A DNA stretch of 64,000 nt from Novosphingobium cyanobacteriorum (GTDB taxonomy: Bacteria; Pseudomonadota; Alphaproteobacteria; Sphingomonadales; Sphingomonadaceae). The translations under genes were made by a program, and so were the position numbers. The notes beneath the pieces were generated by a model. It saw only the letters and a list, made by a program, of their open reading frames with translations, ran no database searches and had not been told where the DNA came from. The DNA is taken from positions 1 through 64,000 of the forward strand of contig NZ_JAROCY010000002.1 in NCBI RefSeq assembly GCF_029436685.1, written 5' to 3'. Shown here piece after piece: positions 8,542 to 18,143 of the stretch. Positions within the stretch are counted from its first letter, which is position 1, and every line of letters begins with the position of its first letter.

Positions 8542-8849
8542 CACGAGGATTGTCCGCCGTGCACGAGGGTCGCTCCGTCCATTCCCCCAAAGCCCAGCGT
8601 GGGTGCTGCCGTTCATCGCATGAACGCCAAATTTACGGAACGGTCATCTCCCAGAAATTTTCTTGAAGGCTTTGCGAAGGGAAAAGGCTAGGCACGCGTT
8701 AAATCGCTCGGAAGTCGTGCGTCGGTGCCTCCCCGGGCCACGGGCGTGCGATTTCCATTACCCTGACCGCCCGTGCGGAGCTATACCGCGCGGCAGATCA
8801 AACCTCGGCCCGCGTGCGCCAGCGCGCGGGTCCCTTTGCCGGACGGACC
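8542..8849. other. Divergent intergenic region, sigma factor / autotransporter
   Basis: About 308 bp between the two divergent starts. It must hold both promoters. I see no convincing -35/-10 pair, hairpin terminator or RNA gene. It contains a short AT-richer patch around 8625-8665. Confidence 0.4.
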
Positions 8850-11800
8850 ATGATCCACACCACGTCGAAGTCGCTCGCCGCCTCCCGTCTCCTGGCTTCG
8901 GCCGCTCCGCTCGCGCTGCTGGCCACCGCCACGCCGGCCCTGGCCGATACCAGCGTCAGCACCAGCACCACCTCGCCGCTGGTCACTTCCACGGTGGGCT
9001 CGGTCACGGTTACCGGCACCGGCACGATCACCGTCCCGTCGGGCACCGGCGTCACCGTCGATTCGAACAACACCGTCACCGTGAATTCGGGCGGCGCCAT
9101 CAAGATGGGCGATGCCAATGGCGCCACCGGCGTCGCGGTGAATCCGGGTGTCACCACCACCATCGGCAATGCCGGCACGATCAGCGTGCTCGAAACCTTC
9201 AGCGCCGCCGATGCCGATTCGAACGGCATCGCCGATGGTCCGGTCGCCAGCGCCAGCAATCGCTATGGCATCCGCCTGCTGCCCGGCGGCACTGTCACCG
9301 GCTCGGTCTCCAACACCGGCACGATCACCGTCGATGGGCTCAATTCGGCGGGCATCAGCAACGAAGGCGTGCTCACCGGCGATCTGTCGAACACCGGCAC
9401 CATCACCGTGAAGGGTGACAACAGCGTTGCCATCCGCACCGGCACCGTGGGTGGCAATGTGGTCGCCAACGGCACCGTCACCGTTGTGGGCCAGGGCGCG
9501 CAGGCGCTGGTGGTCGATGGCAACGTGACCGGGCAGGTCAAGATCGGCGGCGATCTTGCCCAGTCCGCGTCCTACACCACCGATGCCGGCGCCACCCAGG
9601 CGCTCTCGCGCAGCGCGCTGCAAAGCGGCAAGGCCGTGGTTGAGATCGACGGCAATGTCGGCGGGGGCGTGCTGCTCTATGTGCCGGCTTCCAGCTCCGC
9701 GGCAGACCAGTCGACCGGTTCGATCACCGCCTATGGCAACAGCCCGGGCATCCAGATCGGCGGCGCCACCGACATCACGATCGGCGGCGGCACCACCAAT
9801 GCCGGCACCTATTCGCTGGGGATCGATGGCTCGGTCTCGGCCAATGCGGTCTACAGTTCCACCAATGCCTTTGGCGTGGTGATCGGTGGCAAGGGCGGCG
9901 ATGTCACCCTGACCAAGGGCATCGGCGTTTCCGGCAGCATCAGCGCCACCACGGTTGACAGCGCCGCCACCGCCCTGCTGATCAACGCCGGTTCCACTGT
10001 CGGCACGCTCTACAACAGCGGCTCGATCAAGTCGGTGATCTCCTCGCCCGGCATCGGCGCGTCCTATGCCATCCGCGATCTTTCGGGCACCGTCACCACG
10101 CTGGAAAACGCCGGCACCATCTCGGTCAGCGGCTCCAGCGAAGATACTCTGGCGGCCATTGACCTGTCCGCCAACAGCAGCGGCGTCACCATCAAGCAGA
10201 CGCTCACCGCCGCCAACGCCACCGCACAGTCGAACGACAAGGCGGCTTCGGGCTACAACCCCGATACGGCCAAGTCCTATTCCACCATCACCGGCGATAT
10301 CTACACCGGCACCGGCAACGACCTGCTGGATATCAAGACGGGCAAGGTCACCGGCAACGCCTTCCTCGGTGCGGGTGACGATACGGTGAAGCTGGCCGAC
10401 GACGCCAAGTGGATCGGCAACATCGATTACGGCACTGGCGCGGCGTCGCTGACGATGGCGGGCAATTCGCGCTTCACCGGCACGATGATCCTCAATGGCC
10501 AGGCCGGCACGCTGACCCTGGCAGACAATTCGCGCTGGCTTGGCACCGTCACCGGCGGATCGCAGCTGGCGGTCACGGTGAATGGCGGCACCTTCGGCGC
10601 CAATGCCGCCACCACCACCACGATCGGCTCGCTCAATGTCGGCGCCAGTGGCACCCTGCGCGTCTATGTCGATGGCGCAACCGGCACCAGCTCAAGGCTG
10701 ATTGCCGATACCGCCACTTTCGCCAGCGGGGCCAAGGTTTCGGCCACGGTGTCCTCGCTGTCCAAGGCGGAAGGCACCTTCACCGTGCTCAGCGCGGGCA
10801 CGCTGACCGGCGCAGGCACGATCGATGCTTCGGCGCTCAACATGCCGGTGCTCTACAACGGCACGCTGGCTGCCGTGGGCAATGACCTGCAACTCACCAT
10901 CGCGCGCAAGACGGCGGCACAGCTCGGGCTCAATGGCGCGCAATCGGCGGCCTACAGCGCGATCATCGCCAATGCGCTGGACAATGTGGGTCTGCAGACC
11001 AGCCTGCTGCAGGTGGCAGACACCGCCGCCCTGCAAAGCCAGTTCGCGCAGATGCTCCCGGATTATTCGGGCGGTACGTTCGACATCATCACCCGTGGCG
11101 CGCGCCTTGCCGCGCGGCATATCGACGATGATTCCAGCATCTACACGATCAGCGACATCGGCGGCTGGCTCGAACCGTTCTACTTCCGCGGTGAACACAG
11201 CCCGGGCGCGGACGCCGGGTTCAAGAACAGCGGTGGCGGCCTTTCGGCGGGTATCGAACGCAAGACCGGCCTCGGCCGCTTCGGCGTCTCGTTCACCTAT
11301 TTCTCGGGCACGGTGAAGACCGGCGATTATCAGCGCGTGAAGGCCAACGATCTTGAGCTTGGCCTGTTCTGGCGCCTGGCCAAAGGGCCGTTCTACGCCT
11401 GGGCGCGCGGCGGCGTGGGCAAGCAGAGCTACACCTCCACGCGCAATTTCATCGGCGCGGCTGATGGCGCCGCACTCGCCTATGCCGCGCAGGGCAAGTG
11501 GAAGGGCTGGAGCGCATCGGGCACCGGCGGTCTTTCCTATACCCTCGCCATCGGTGAACACCTGAAGTTCAAGCCCAAGGGCGTGCTGGAATACTTCCGC
11601 CTGCACGAAAACGATTACCAGGAAACCGGCAGCGCGCCGATCATCCTGGGTGTCGATGCCCGCAACAGCGAGGCGCTGAACGGCACCGCAACGCTCGCCG
11701 CCAGCTGGAGCGCCGGTCAGGGCGATTACGAAAACCGCCCCTTCACGGTCGAGATCGAAGGCGGGCGTCGCAGCCGTCTTTCGGGGCACCTCGGGGCCAC

Positions 11801-11990
11801 CACCGCCACGTTCGGCAGTGGGGACAGCTTCACCATCGAACCCGCCTCGCTGCCGTCGGCATGGGTCGGAAACTTGAGCGTCTATGCAGGCGGGCTGGAC
11901 TATACCTGGAAGCTCAGCACCGGGGCTGAACGCCTGCAGGGCGGCGGCACCTCCTATTCGGTGCGCGCCTCGCTCTCGATCGCGATGTAA
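8850..11990 (+). CDS. Autotransporter (type Va) with beta-helix passenger and outer-membrane barrel
   Basis: About 1046 residues from the ATG at 8850 (a GTG at 8814 is also open). A signal peptide ends at ATPALA. The passenger (to about residue 760) is rich in Gly, Thr, Ser, Val and Asn, with repeated NTGTITV-like strands typical of a right-handed beta-helix. The last 270 or so residues carry the autotransporter barrel: GWLEPFYFRGEH, GGLSAGIERKTGLGRFGVSFTYFSG, FYAWARGGVG and the alternating C-terminal strand SYSVRASLSIAM. The final residue is Met rather than the usual Phe or Trp. It probably displays an adhesin-like or structural passenger at the cell surface; there is no obvious enzymatic motif in it. 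Confidence 0.85.
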   Translation: MIHTTSKSLAASRLLASAAPLALLATATPALADTSVSTSTTSPLVTSTVGSVTVTGTGTITVPSGTGVTVDSNNTVTVNSGGAIKMGDANGATGVAVNPGVTTTIGNAGTISVLETFSAADADSNGIADGPVASASNRYGIRLLPGGTVTGSVSNTGTITVDGLNSAGISNEGVLTGDLSNTGTITVKGDNSVAIRTGTVGGNVVANGTVTVVGQGAQALVVDGNVTGQVKIGGDLAQSASYTTDAGATQALSRSALQSGKAVVEIDGNVGGGVLLYVPASSSAADQSTGSITAYGNSPGIQIGGATDITIGGGTTNAGTYSLGIDGSVSANAVYSSTNAFGVVIGGKGGDVTLTKGIGVSGSISATTVDSAATALLINAGSTVGTLYNSGSIKSVISSPGIGASYAIRDLSGTVTTLENAGTISVSGSSEDTLAAIDLSANSSGVTIKQTLTAANATAQSNDKAASGYNPDTAKSYSTITGDIYTGTGNDLLDIKTGKVTGNAFLGAGDDTVKLADDAKWIGNIDYGTGAASLTMAGNSRFTGTMILNGQAGTLTLADNSRWLGTVTGGSQLAVTVNGGTFGANAATTTTIGSLNVGASGTLRVYVDGATGTSSRLIADTATFASGAKVSATVSSLSKAEGTFTVLSAGTLTGAGTIDASALNMPVLYNGTLAAVGNDLQLTIARKTAAQLGLNGAQSAAYSAIIANALDNVGLQTSLLQVADTAALQSQFAQMLPDYSGGTFDIITRGARLAARHIDDDSSIYTISDIGGWLEPFYFRGEHSPGADAGFKNSGGGLSAGIERKTGLGRFGVSFTYFSGTVKTGDYQRVKANDLELGLFWRLAKGPFYAWARGGVGKQSYTSTRNFIGAADGAALAYAAQGKWKGWSASGTGGLSYTLAIGEHLKFKPKGVLEYFRLHENDYQETGSAPIILGVDARNSEALNGTATLAASWSAGQGDYENRPFTVEIEGGRRSRLSGHLGATTATFGSGDSFTIEPASLPSAWVGNLSVYAGGLDYTWKLSTGAERLQGGGTSYSVRASLSIAM

Positions 11991-12014
11991 CATCTCCGCC
12001 TTGGCGGAACCGGC

Positions 12015-12053
12015 GGACCGGAGGCTGCACCCGCAGTCTCCGGTCCTGTCGTT
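12015..12053. terminator. Hairpin between convergent autotransporter and aminotransferase genes
   Basis: GGACCGGAG at 12015-12023 pairs perfectly with CTCCGGTCC at 12038-12046. An inner CTGC/GCAG stem and the sequence TGTCGTTT follow. It lies between two gene ends and could serve both directions. Confidence 0.6.
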
Positions 12054-12068
12054 TCAGGCCCGTTTGGA

Positions 12069-13214
12069 TCAGCCGCTCAGCGGCTTCCTTGCGGCGAACC
12101 ACGGCTGCATCCGGCGGATCGCCTCCTCCACCAGCGGGGTGGAAACTGCAAAGCTGAAGCGGATGAAGCGGTGGCCCTCCACCGGATCGAAGTCGATCCC
12201 CGGCGCGGTCGCCACCCCGGTGTCCTGCAGCAGGTCCGTGCAGAACTGCAGGCTGTCCTGCGTCAGATGGCCGATGTCGGCATAGATGTAAAACGCGCCA
12301 TCGGGCGGGGCGATCTGCTTCAATCCCATGCCCGGCAGCGCCGCCAGCAAGAGGTCGCGGTTGCGGGCATAGGACCGAACATGGCCTTCCAGCTCGTCGC
12401 GGCAGTCCATCGCCACCAGCCCTGCATGCTGCGCCAGTGAAGGCGGCGTCAGGAACAGGTTGCCCATCCGGGCGCGGGCCTGATCGATCAGGTCCGGCGG
12501 CACCACCAGCCAGCCCAGTCGCCAGCCGGCCATGCTGAAATACTTGGAAAAGCTGTTCACCACGATCGCCTGGCTGTCGACCGCCAGCATCGACAGCGCC
12601 GGTTCGCCATAGGTCAGCCCGTGGTAGATCTCGTCGCTGATCACCGCAATGCCGCGGCGGCGGCACACTTCGGCAATCGCGCGCAGCTCCTGCGGAGGAA
12701 TCACCGTGCCCGTGGGGTTGGCGGGGCTGGCAATGATCACCCCGTCGGGCGCAGGCTCCAGCGCCTCCAGCGCGGCAGCGGTCACCTGATACCGTTCGTT
12801 GTGGCCGCAGGGCAGCTCCACCGGCTCCATGAACAGCGCGCGCAGGTTGTTGCGATAGGCGACATAGCCGGGCCGGGCGATCGCCACGCGGGCGCCGGGG
12901 GCAAAGCGCAGTGACAGCGCCATGACCAGCGCGGGCGATGCGCCGCAGGTCAGGATCACTTGCGCCGGGTCCACCTCCACCCCGCAGGAATCCCTGTATC
13001 CGGCGGCGATCCGGGCCTTCAGCGCGGGGCTTTCCCAGTATCCCATCGCGTCGCTGTCCAGCACCCGGTGCGCCTCGGCAATCGCGGCTGCGGGCGCGCC
13101 GGTGCTCGGCTGGCCGAATTCCATGTGGATGATCGACCGCCCTTCCACGGCAAGGCGGTGGGCAAGGCCGGAAACGGCGATGGCGTGGAACGGTTCGAGC
13201 TGGGCGATGGTCAT
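12069..13214 (-). CDS. Fold-type I PLP-dependent aminotransferase (class I/II)
   Basis: 381 residues, full length for the family. Recognisable elements are GQPSTGAP near the N-terminus, the ASPANPTGTVIP segment that binds the cofactor phosphate side, SDEIYHGLTY with the Asp that contacts the pyridine nitrogen, and NSFSKYFSMAGWRLGW with the Schiff-base lysine. The C-terminal arginine that binds the substrate carboxylate is in HRFIRFSFA. It resembles aspartate/aromatic aminotransferase-like enzymes, but the amino acid cannot be fixed from sequence. It is a single-gene unit convergent with the autotransporter. Confidence 0.85.
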   Translation of the reverse strand: MTIAQLEPFHAIAVSGLAHRLAVEGRSIIHMEFGQPSTGAPAAAIAEAHRVLDSDAMGYWESPALKARIAAGYRDSCGVEVDPAQVILTCGASPALVMALSLRFAPGARVAIARPGYVAYRNNLRALFMEPVELPCGHNERYQVTAAALEALEPAPDGVIIASPANPTGTVIPPQELRAIAEVCRRRGIAVISDEIYHGLTYGEPALSMLAVDSQAIVVNSFSKYFSMAGWRLGWLVVPPDLIDQARARMGNLFLTPPSLAQHAGLVAMDCRDELEGHVRSYARNRDLLLAALPGMGLKQIAPPDGAFYIYADIGHLTQDSLQFCTDLLQDTGVATAPGIDFDPVEGHRFIRFSFAVSTPLVEEAIRRMQPWFAARKPLSG

Positions 13215-13330
13215 GGCCTGTGGCCTAGCAGGCCCTTTGCCGGGGATAAACCGCGTGGCGTTAACGACTTGTCCATTCGAAGCGGGCCACCGATGCGCTC
13301 CATATCGTTACGTAACAATGGTCGCACAGG

Positions 13331-13801
13331 ATGGGTTGGACAGGTTCCGGGAAAGCGCAAGGTCTTCCCGCATTCTCAGCATTCTGGGTAACCCTTGCGC
13401 TGGCAATGGCGTGCGCGGCGGGGGTGGCCTTGCGGCTTGGGCCGGCCTTGGCGGGATTCCTGCTGCTGTGCACATCCTTCGCCACGGGAGAGACGGGCGC
13501 CTTTGATCTTGAGCGGGCCGTGCTGGGGGCCATTGGCGGGGCTGCCAACGGCGAATTGCTGCAACAGGCCGCGCAGGCCCCGTTCTCGCCATGGGCACTG
13601 GCGATCTGGCTTTTCTCCCTGTTCGCCGTGACCCTCTCCCTGTCCTGCAGATTGTCCTGCATCTTCAATCGCCTGTATCTGCTCCTGGCGCTGGCGACGG
13701 GCCCGCTGCTGGCACCTGGCCCCGGCTATGGACTGGCTGCCGCCGGGGGCGCGGCCTGGTTCTGGGCCTGTGCCCGGATCGCCCGAAAAGTCGTACCTTG
13801 A
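13331..13801 (+). CDS. Small hydrophobic membrane protein, function unknown
   Basis: 156 residues with about four hydrophobic stretches (approximately 18-34, 37-50, 85-104 and 112-150) separated by short polar loops, the pattern of an integral membrane protein. I recognise no family. The stop codon lies inside the first copy of a 21-bp repeat unit. Long antisense frames exist over the same DNA, but none has the features of a real protein. The start ATG has only a weak ACAGG ahead of it. Confidence 0.5.
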   Translation: MGWTGSGKAQGLPAFSAFWVTLALAMACAAGVALRLGPALAGFLLLCTSFATGETGAFDLERAVLGAIGGAANGELLQQAAQAPFSPWALAIWLFSLFAVTLSLSCRLSCIFNRLYLLLALATGPLLAPGPGYGLAAAGGAAWFWACARIARKVVP

Positions 13802-13839
13802 GAACGACTGAGAAGGGGTTGAGAACGACTGACACGGGG
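13798..13839. repeat. Two tandem copies of a 21-bp unit (TTGAGAACGACTGA..GGGG)
   Basis: Copies at 13798-13818 and 13819-13839 differ at two positions. The same unit recurs at 35550-35570, again just past the end of a plus-strand gene and before a convergent gene. Confidence 0.75.
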
Positions 13840-13867
13840 TCAAGCCCGTCTGAGGCGCCTTGAAAGC

Positions 13868-15454
13868 TCAGTGCGCGCCGGCTCCCGCACGGCCGCGCAG
13901 CACCGGGCGCGGAGTCAGCCACACCAGCCCCATCGCGATCAGCACCAGCACCGTGGTAATGGCAAAAACGTGGAAGGTGCCGATCGTCGAAGCCTGCACA
14001 TCGACCAGCCGCTCGATCGCCGCGCGCGCCTGGTCGGCGCTCATCCCTCCGGCCTGCATCTGGGCCATCGTGCCCTCCGCACCGTTCAGGGTCGAGGTCA
14101 GGTTCACCCGCGCCTCTCGCGTGGCTTCGTCCCACAGCGACGTGCCGAGCGCGGTGCCCGCTGCGCCGCTGACGGTGCGCACGAAGCTGAGCAGGCCGGC
14201 GGCGGAGGGGATATCCGAAGCGGGCACGTCGACCAGGGCCATGGTCATCAAGCCGATGAAAAAGAACGGCATTCCCGCACCATGCAACAGCTGGGGCAGG
14301 GCATAGTCCCAGAACGTGCCGTCGCTGGTCCAGAACATCCGCATCACCGAGATGGAGGCGATCCAGACCATGCCGAGCGAAACCAGCAGGCGCACGTCAA
14401 GCTTCTGGATCAGCAGGCCGGCGACCGGAGACATCATCACGGCCAGCACGCCCATCAACGCCATGACATGCCCGGCTTCGCTGGAGGTGTAGCCGATGGC
14501 CGATTGCAGCCAGAGCGGGATCAGCACGATCATCGAGAACACGCTGCCATAGCCCAGCGCCAACGCGCTGATCCCCACCCACAGGCTGCGGTAGCGCAGG
14601 ACGCGCAGGTTCACCGCCGGATGATCGTCGGTCAGTTCCCAGATGATGAACAGCCCGAACGAGATGGCCGCGGTCAGGGCCAGCGCCACGATCATGGGGG
14701 AGCCGAACCAGTCGTATTCCCGGCCAAGATCCAGCACCAGCTGCAGGCCGCCGACGAACAGGACCAGCAGGACCACGCCGACCAGATCGATCCGTTCATG
14801 CCGGGTCGCGGATTCATAGGGGCGCAGCAGGCGCAGGATGATGAACAGGCACAGCGCCACGACCGGGATGTTGATGTAGAAGATCCATGGCCACGACCAG
14901 TTGTCGGAGATGTAGCCACCGATCAGCGGGCCGAGGATCGGCGCGAAAATGGCGGTCACACCCCACAAGGCGTTGGCCGCGCCCATCTTTTCCGGCGGGA
15001 AAATGCGCAGCATCATCGTCTGCGTCATCGGCATCAGCGGCCCGCCGCACAGCCCCTGCATCACACGCAGCAGCACAAGGACCTCGATCGTGCGCGCCAG
15101 CCCGCACAGCATCGAGAACAGCGCAAAGCCCACCAGCGAGGCGATCAGCACGCGCAGGGTGCCGAACCGGCCAGCCAGCCAGCCGGACAGCGGCACGGTG
15201 ATCGCTTCTGCCACGGCATAGGACGTGATCGTCCACGTGCCCTGCGAAGGCGAAACCGCCAGTGAGCCTGCGATGTGCGGCACGGAAACGTTGGTGATGG
15301 TGGTGTCGAGAATCACCACGAAGTTGGTCAGCGCAAGACCGAACGCCGCGAGCCACAGCGCCCCGCCTTCAAGCGGCCTGGGCCCGGCCGGCCCAGATGC
15401 AGGCGCAGATGCCGGCGCAGGTGTCGGCGGGGCGGGAGCGGCCGCCTCGCTCAT
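13868..15454 (-). CDS. emrB: DHA2-family MFS multidrug efflux permease (EmrB/QacA type)
   Basis: 528 residues with 14 predicted membrane helices after a Pro/Ala-rich N-terminal tail of about 27 residues. Helix 1 carries FVVILDTTITNVSVPHIAGSL, and the antiporter motif C region reads GVTAIFAPILGPLIGGYI, both typical of the EmrB/QacA group. It exports hydrophobic or anionic toxic compounds in exchange for protons. It is the last gene of a three-gene operon with 4-bp overlaps at both junctions (outer membrane factor, EmrA-like adaptor, this permease). This gives a complete tripartite pump spanning both membranes. A divergent TetR gene is the likely repressor. Confidence 0.92.
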   Translation of the reverse strand: MSEAAAPAPPTPAPASAPASGPAGPRPLEGGALWLAAFGLALTNFVVILDTTITNVSVPHIAGSLAVSPSQGTWTITSYAVAEAITVPLSGWLAGRFGTLRVLIASLVGFALFSMLCGLARTIEVLVLLRVMQGLCGGPLMPMTQTMMLRIFPPEKMGAANALWGVTAIFAPILGPLIGGYISDNWSWPWIFYINIPVVALCLFIILRLLRPYESATRHERIDLVGVVLLVLFVGGLQLVLDLGREYDWFGSPMIVALALTAAISFGLFIIWELTDDHPAVNLRVLRYRSLWVGISALALGYGSVFSMIVLIPLWLQSAIGYTSSEAGHVMALMGVLAVMMSPVAGLLIQKLDVRLLVSLGMVWIASISVMRMFWTSDGTFWDYALPQLLHGAGMPFFFIGLMTMALVDVPASDIPSAAGLLSFVRTVSGAAGTALGTSLWDEATREARVNLTSTLNGAEGTMAQMQAGGMSADQARAAIERLVDVQASTIGTFHVFAITTVLVLIAMGLVWLTPRPVLRGRAGAGAH

Positions 15455-16617
15455 TGCCCGCGCGTGTCGATCACGGCATCCATCGACAGGCCGACGCGCA
15501 GGGGATGCGCCCTGACCTCGGCCGGATCCAGCGTCACGCGCACCGGCAGGCGCTGCACCACCTTGACCCAGTTTCCCGTGGCGTTCTGCGCCGGGATCAG
15601 CGCAAAGGCCGCGCCCGTGCCGCCGGCAAAGCCGGCGACCTTGCCGTGATAGACTACGCCCGATCCATAGAAGTCGCTGGTCAGCTCCACCGGTTGGCCC
15701 GGCTTCACGTTGCGCAGCTGGCTTTCCTTGAAATTGGCGTCGACATAGGTGGCATCAAGCGGGACCAGCGTCATGATCGGGGCGCCGCCCTGCAGCTTTT
15801 GCCCCACCTGCACGGTGCGGTTGGTCACCACACCGCCGATTGGCGCGCGGATCACCGTGCGGCCAAGGTTGAGCCGGGCCTGCGCCACGCGCGCCTGCGC
15901 GGCAGCCACATCGGGCGAGGTTTCTTCGGTATAGCCCTGGGTCAATGCGGCGCTGGCCGATGCCTCACCCCGCGCGGTGCCCTGCATGGCGCTGGCAGCG
16001 GCAATGCCCGCCTGCGCCTGCGCAAGGGCAGAGCGCGCGGCGGCAAAGGCGGTGCGCGCCTGATCCAGTTCCTCGCCCGAAACCGCCCCTGTTGAGGCAA
16101 TCGCGCTGCGGCGGTTGTAGGCATCGCGCGCCTTTTCAAAATCCGCCTGCGCCGCGGCAAGGCGGGCACGGGCCTGCGCCACTTCCGCCGCGCGCGCCGC
16201 CACGGCCGCCTGGCTGGCAGTGGTGCCGCCGCGCTGCTGGCGAAAGCGCTGTCGCGCCTGGGCCAGCAGCGCCTCGGCATTGGCGAGATCGATACGGGCG
16301 TCCGAATCATCGAGCACCACCAGCACATCGCCCTTGGCCACCTGCTGGGTTCCGCCGACGCGCACCGCCTTCACCGTGCCGCCGATCAGCGGCGTGACCA
16401 CGGCGGTATCCGCCCCGACATAGGCGTTGTCGGTATGCACCCGCCCGCGCTGCGTCACGAAGTACCAGATGGCCCACAGCGCCGCGATGACCGCCAGCGC
16501 GATGACGAAGCGCTGCAGCAGCATCCGCCGCTTGCCCGAACGGCCGGGCGCGCCGGCAATGTTATCGGCCAGCGCATCGGCGGGAGCATTGGCAGGAACT
16601 GGCGCGGAATCGGTCAT
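15451..16617 (-). CDS. emrA: EmrA/HlyD-family periplasmic adaptor
   Basis: 388 residues. One membrane helix (about 33-52) anchors a periplasmic part with the split biotinyl-lipoyl motif (VTPLIGGTVKAVRVGGTQQV and VIRAPIGGVVTNRTVQVGQ). A long Ala/Gln/Arg-rich coiled-coil hairpin of about 130 residues lies between the halves, and DATYVDANFKESQLRNVKPG is the EmrA signature. It links the EmrB-like permease to the outer membrane factor. It overlaps both neighbours by 4 bp (ATGA), so translation is probably coupled. Confidence 0.93.
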   Translation of the reverse strand: MTDSAPVPANAPADALADNIAGAPGRSGKRRMLLQRFVIALAVIAALWAIWYFVTQRGRVHTDNAYVGADTAVVTPLIGGTVKAVRVGGTQQVAKGDVLVVLDDSDARIDLANAEALLAQARQRFRQQRGGTTASQAAVAARAAEVAQARARLAAAQADFEKARDAYNRRSAIASTGAVSGEELDQARTAFAAARSALAQAQAGIAAASAMQGTARGEASASAALTQGYTEETSPDVAAAQARVAQARLNLGRTVIRAPIGGVVTNRTVQVGQKLQGGAPIMTLVPLDATYVDANFKESQLRNVKPGQPVELTSDFYGSGVVYHGKVAGFAGGTGAAFALIPAQNATGNWVKVVQRLPVRVTLDPAEVRAHPLRVGLSMDAVIDTRGQ

Positions 16618-18074
16618 GGCTTGGCAGGCTCCGTGCCCGTGGCCGGCGCGGCGAAGCCGCCGCCAAGCGCCCGGACGAGGGTGACATCGAGAAGGAAGGC
16701 CCGCGCCTGCAGCTCTGCCAGGGCGCGGTTCGCCTGTGCGGCGCTGTCTTCGGCGGCAAGCTGCTGGATCAGGTTGGAAAGACCCTGCGAACGGCGGATG
16801 CGGGCAAGCGATGCGGCCTGTTCCGCCGCGGCCGCGCCGGCCTGTGCCTCGGCCAGCCGCGTTGCCAGCGCGCGGCGCGATGTGATGGCATCGGCCACTT
16901 CGCGCACCGCGCCGACCAGCGTCTGGTCATAGCGGGCGACAGCTTCGTCATAGGCGGCATTGCTGGCGCGATAGCTGCCGGTGAGCCGCCCGCCCTGGAA
17001 GATCGGCAGGCTCAACGCCGGCCCCGCCTGCGCATAAGTGCTGTCGGATTCGAGCAGCTGGCCGAAGCCGAGCGACTGCAGGCCTCCGGCGACGGACAGG
17101 TTGATATCGGGATAGAAGGCGCGACGGGCCGCCTCGACCCGGCTGGCGGCGGCTTCTGCACGCAGACGAGCCGAGACCAGATCGGGCCGCCGGCCAACGA
17201 GATCGAGCGGCAGCGTGGCCGGAACGCCGGTGATGGCGGCCAGTGCCAATGCCCGTGACTGTGCCGGATGCGGCAGCGTGGCGGCATAATCGGGACCATG
17301 GCCGGTCAGCGCGGCCAGCCGGTTGCGCTCAAGCGCGATGCTTTCGTCCAGCGCGGCCAGTTCCTGCGCCGCAGCGGCGCGGCGCGCGGTGGCAAGCGCG
17401 AGATCGGCCTTGTTGTCCAGCCCGCGTTGCTGGCGCTGGCCGACCAGGGTCTCGATCTGCGCCAGCGCATCGGCAGACCGGACCAGCTGCACCCGCGCAG
17501 CCTCCAGCGCGGAGATCTGCCCCCATTCCAGCGCCACCCCGCTGGCCAGCAGCAGCCGGGCCTGCGCCGCATCGACGCGGGCCGCAGCGGCTTCTCCGCG
17601 CGCGGCGGCCAACAGCGCGCGGTTGCGGCCCCACAGATCAAGATCCAGCCCGAGCGAAAGGGTGAGGCGGCCGGTTTCACGGAAGCCCTTGGGCACGAAC
17701 TGCTTGGGGAAACCCATGTTGTAGCTTTGCTTGGCCGCGCCGGCGGCCGCTTCTGCCCCCAGCTGTGGCAGCAGCGGTGCGCCCGCCTGCTGCGCCATGG
17801 CATCAGCCGCGCGGATGCGGGCGGCGGCGATGGCGATATCGGGCGAATCCGCCAGCGCATCGGCCACCACGCGGTTCAGCCCGGTGTCGCCATATCCCTT
17901 CCACCATTCGTCTGCGGGAAAGGCGATGGCATCGCCGGAAAGCGCCTGCGCGCCCAGGGCGCTGGCCGGGCGCAGATCGCGCAAGGGCTGGCGCGCCGGC
18001 ACGCCGCAGCCCGCGACAAGCGCGCAAATGGCCGCAGCCAATGCGAAACGGGCAGGGATCGAACCGTACGACAT
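16614..18074 (-). CDS. NodT-family outer membrane factor lipoprotein
   Basis: 486 residues. A signal peptide ends in the lipobox LVAG-Cys23. Two OEP repeats follow, with VDAAQARLLLASGVALEWGQ and VGRRPDLVSARLRAEAAASR typical of the NodT/OprM group. It forms the trimeric outer-membrane exit duct for the EmrAB-like pump. First gene of the operon; the start lies 70 bp from the divergent TetR gene. Confidence 0.92.
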   Translation of the reverse strand: MSYGSIPARFALAAAICALVAGCGVPARQPLRDLRPASALGAQALSGDAIAFPADEWWKGYGDTGLNRVVADALADSPDIAIAAARIRAADAMAQQAGAPLLPQLGAEAAAGAAKQSYNMGFPKQFVPKGFRETGRLTLSLGLDLDLWGRNRALLAAARGEAAAARVDAAQARLLLASGVALEWGQISALEAARVQLVRSADALAQIETLVGQRQQRGLDNKADLALATARRAAAAQELAALDESIALERNRLAALTGHGPDYAATLPHPAQSRALALAAITGVPATLPLDLVGRRPDLVSARLRAEAAASRVEAARRAFYPDINLSVAGGLQSLGFGQLLESDSTYAQAGPALSLPIFQGGRLTGSYRASNAAYDEAVARYDQTLVGAVREVADAITSRRALATRLAEAQAGAAAAEQAASLARIRRSQGLSNLIQQLAAEDSAAQANRALAELQARAFLLDVTLVRALGGGFAAPATGTEPAKP

Positions 18075-18118
18075 GGTACGGCATGTGCGACGAAGAGCCG
18101 GGTCTAGTCAATGGCAAT

Positions 18119-18134
18119 AATACCAGCTAGTACG
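18119..18134. promoter_or_regulatory. Candidate TetR operator
   Basis: The imperfect palindrome TACCAGCTAGTA (18121-18132, AGCT centre, one mismatched pair) sits in the short divergent gap between the efflux operon and the tetR gene, 12 bp before the chosen tetR start. The location fits autoregulation plus repression of the pump. It is a sequence-based guess only. Confidence 0.35.
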
Positions 18135-18143
18135 GTTTGCACG

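Noticed and set aside
13307..13316. Palindrome GTTACGTAAC before the small membrane protein gene
   Set aside because: Only 10 bp, no second copy and no regulator nearby; too short to call a site.
13871..15265. 464-codon open frame antisense to the MFS permease
   Set aside because: His/Gln/Arg-rich shadow with no membrane or domain pattern.
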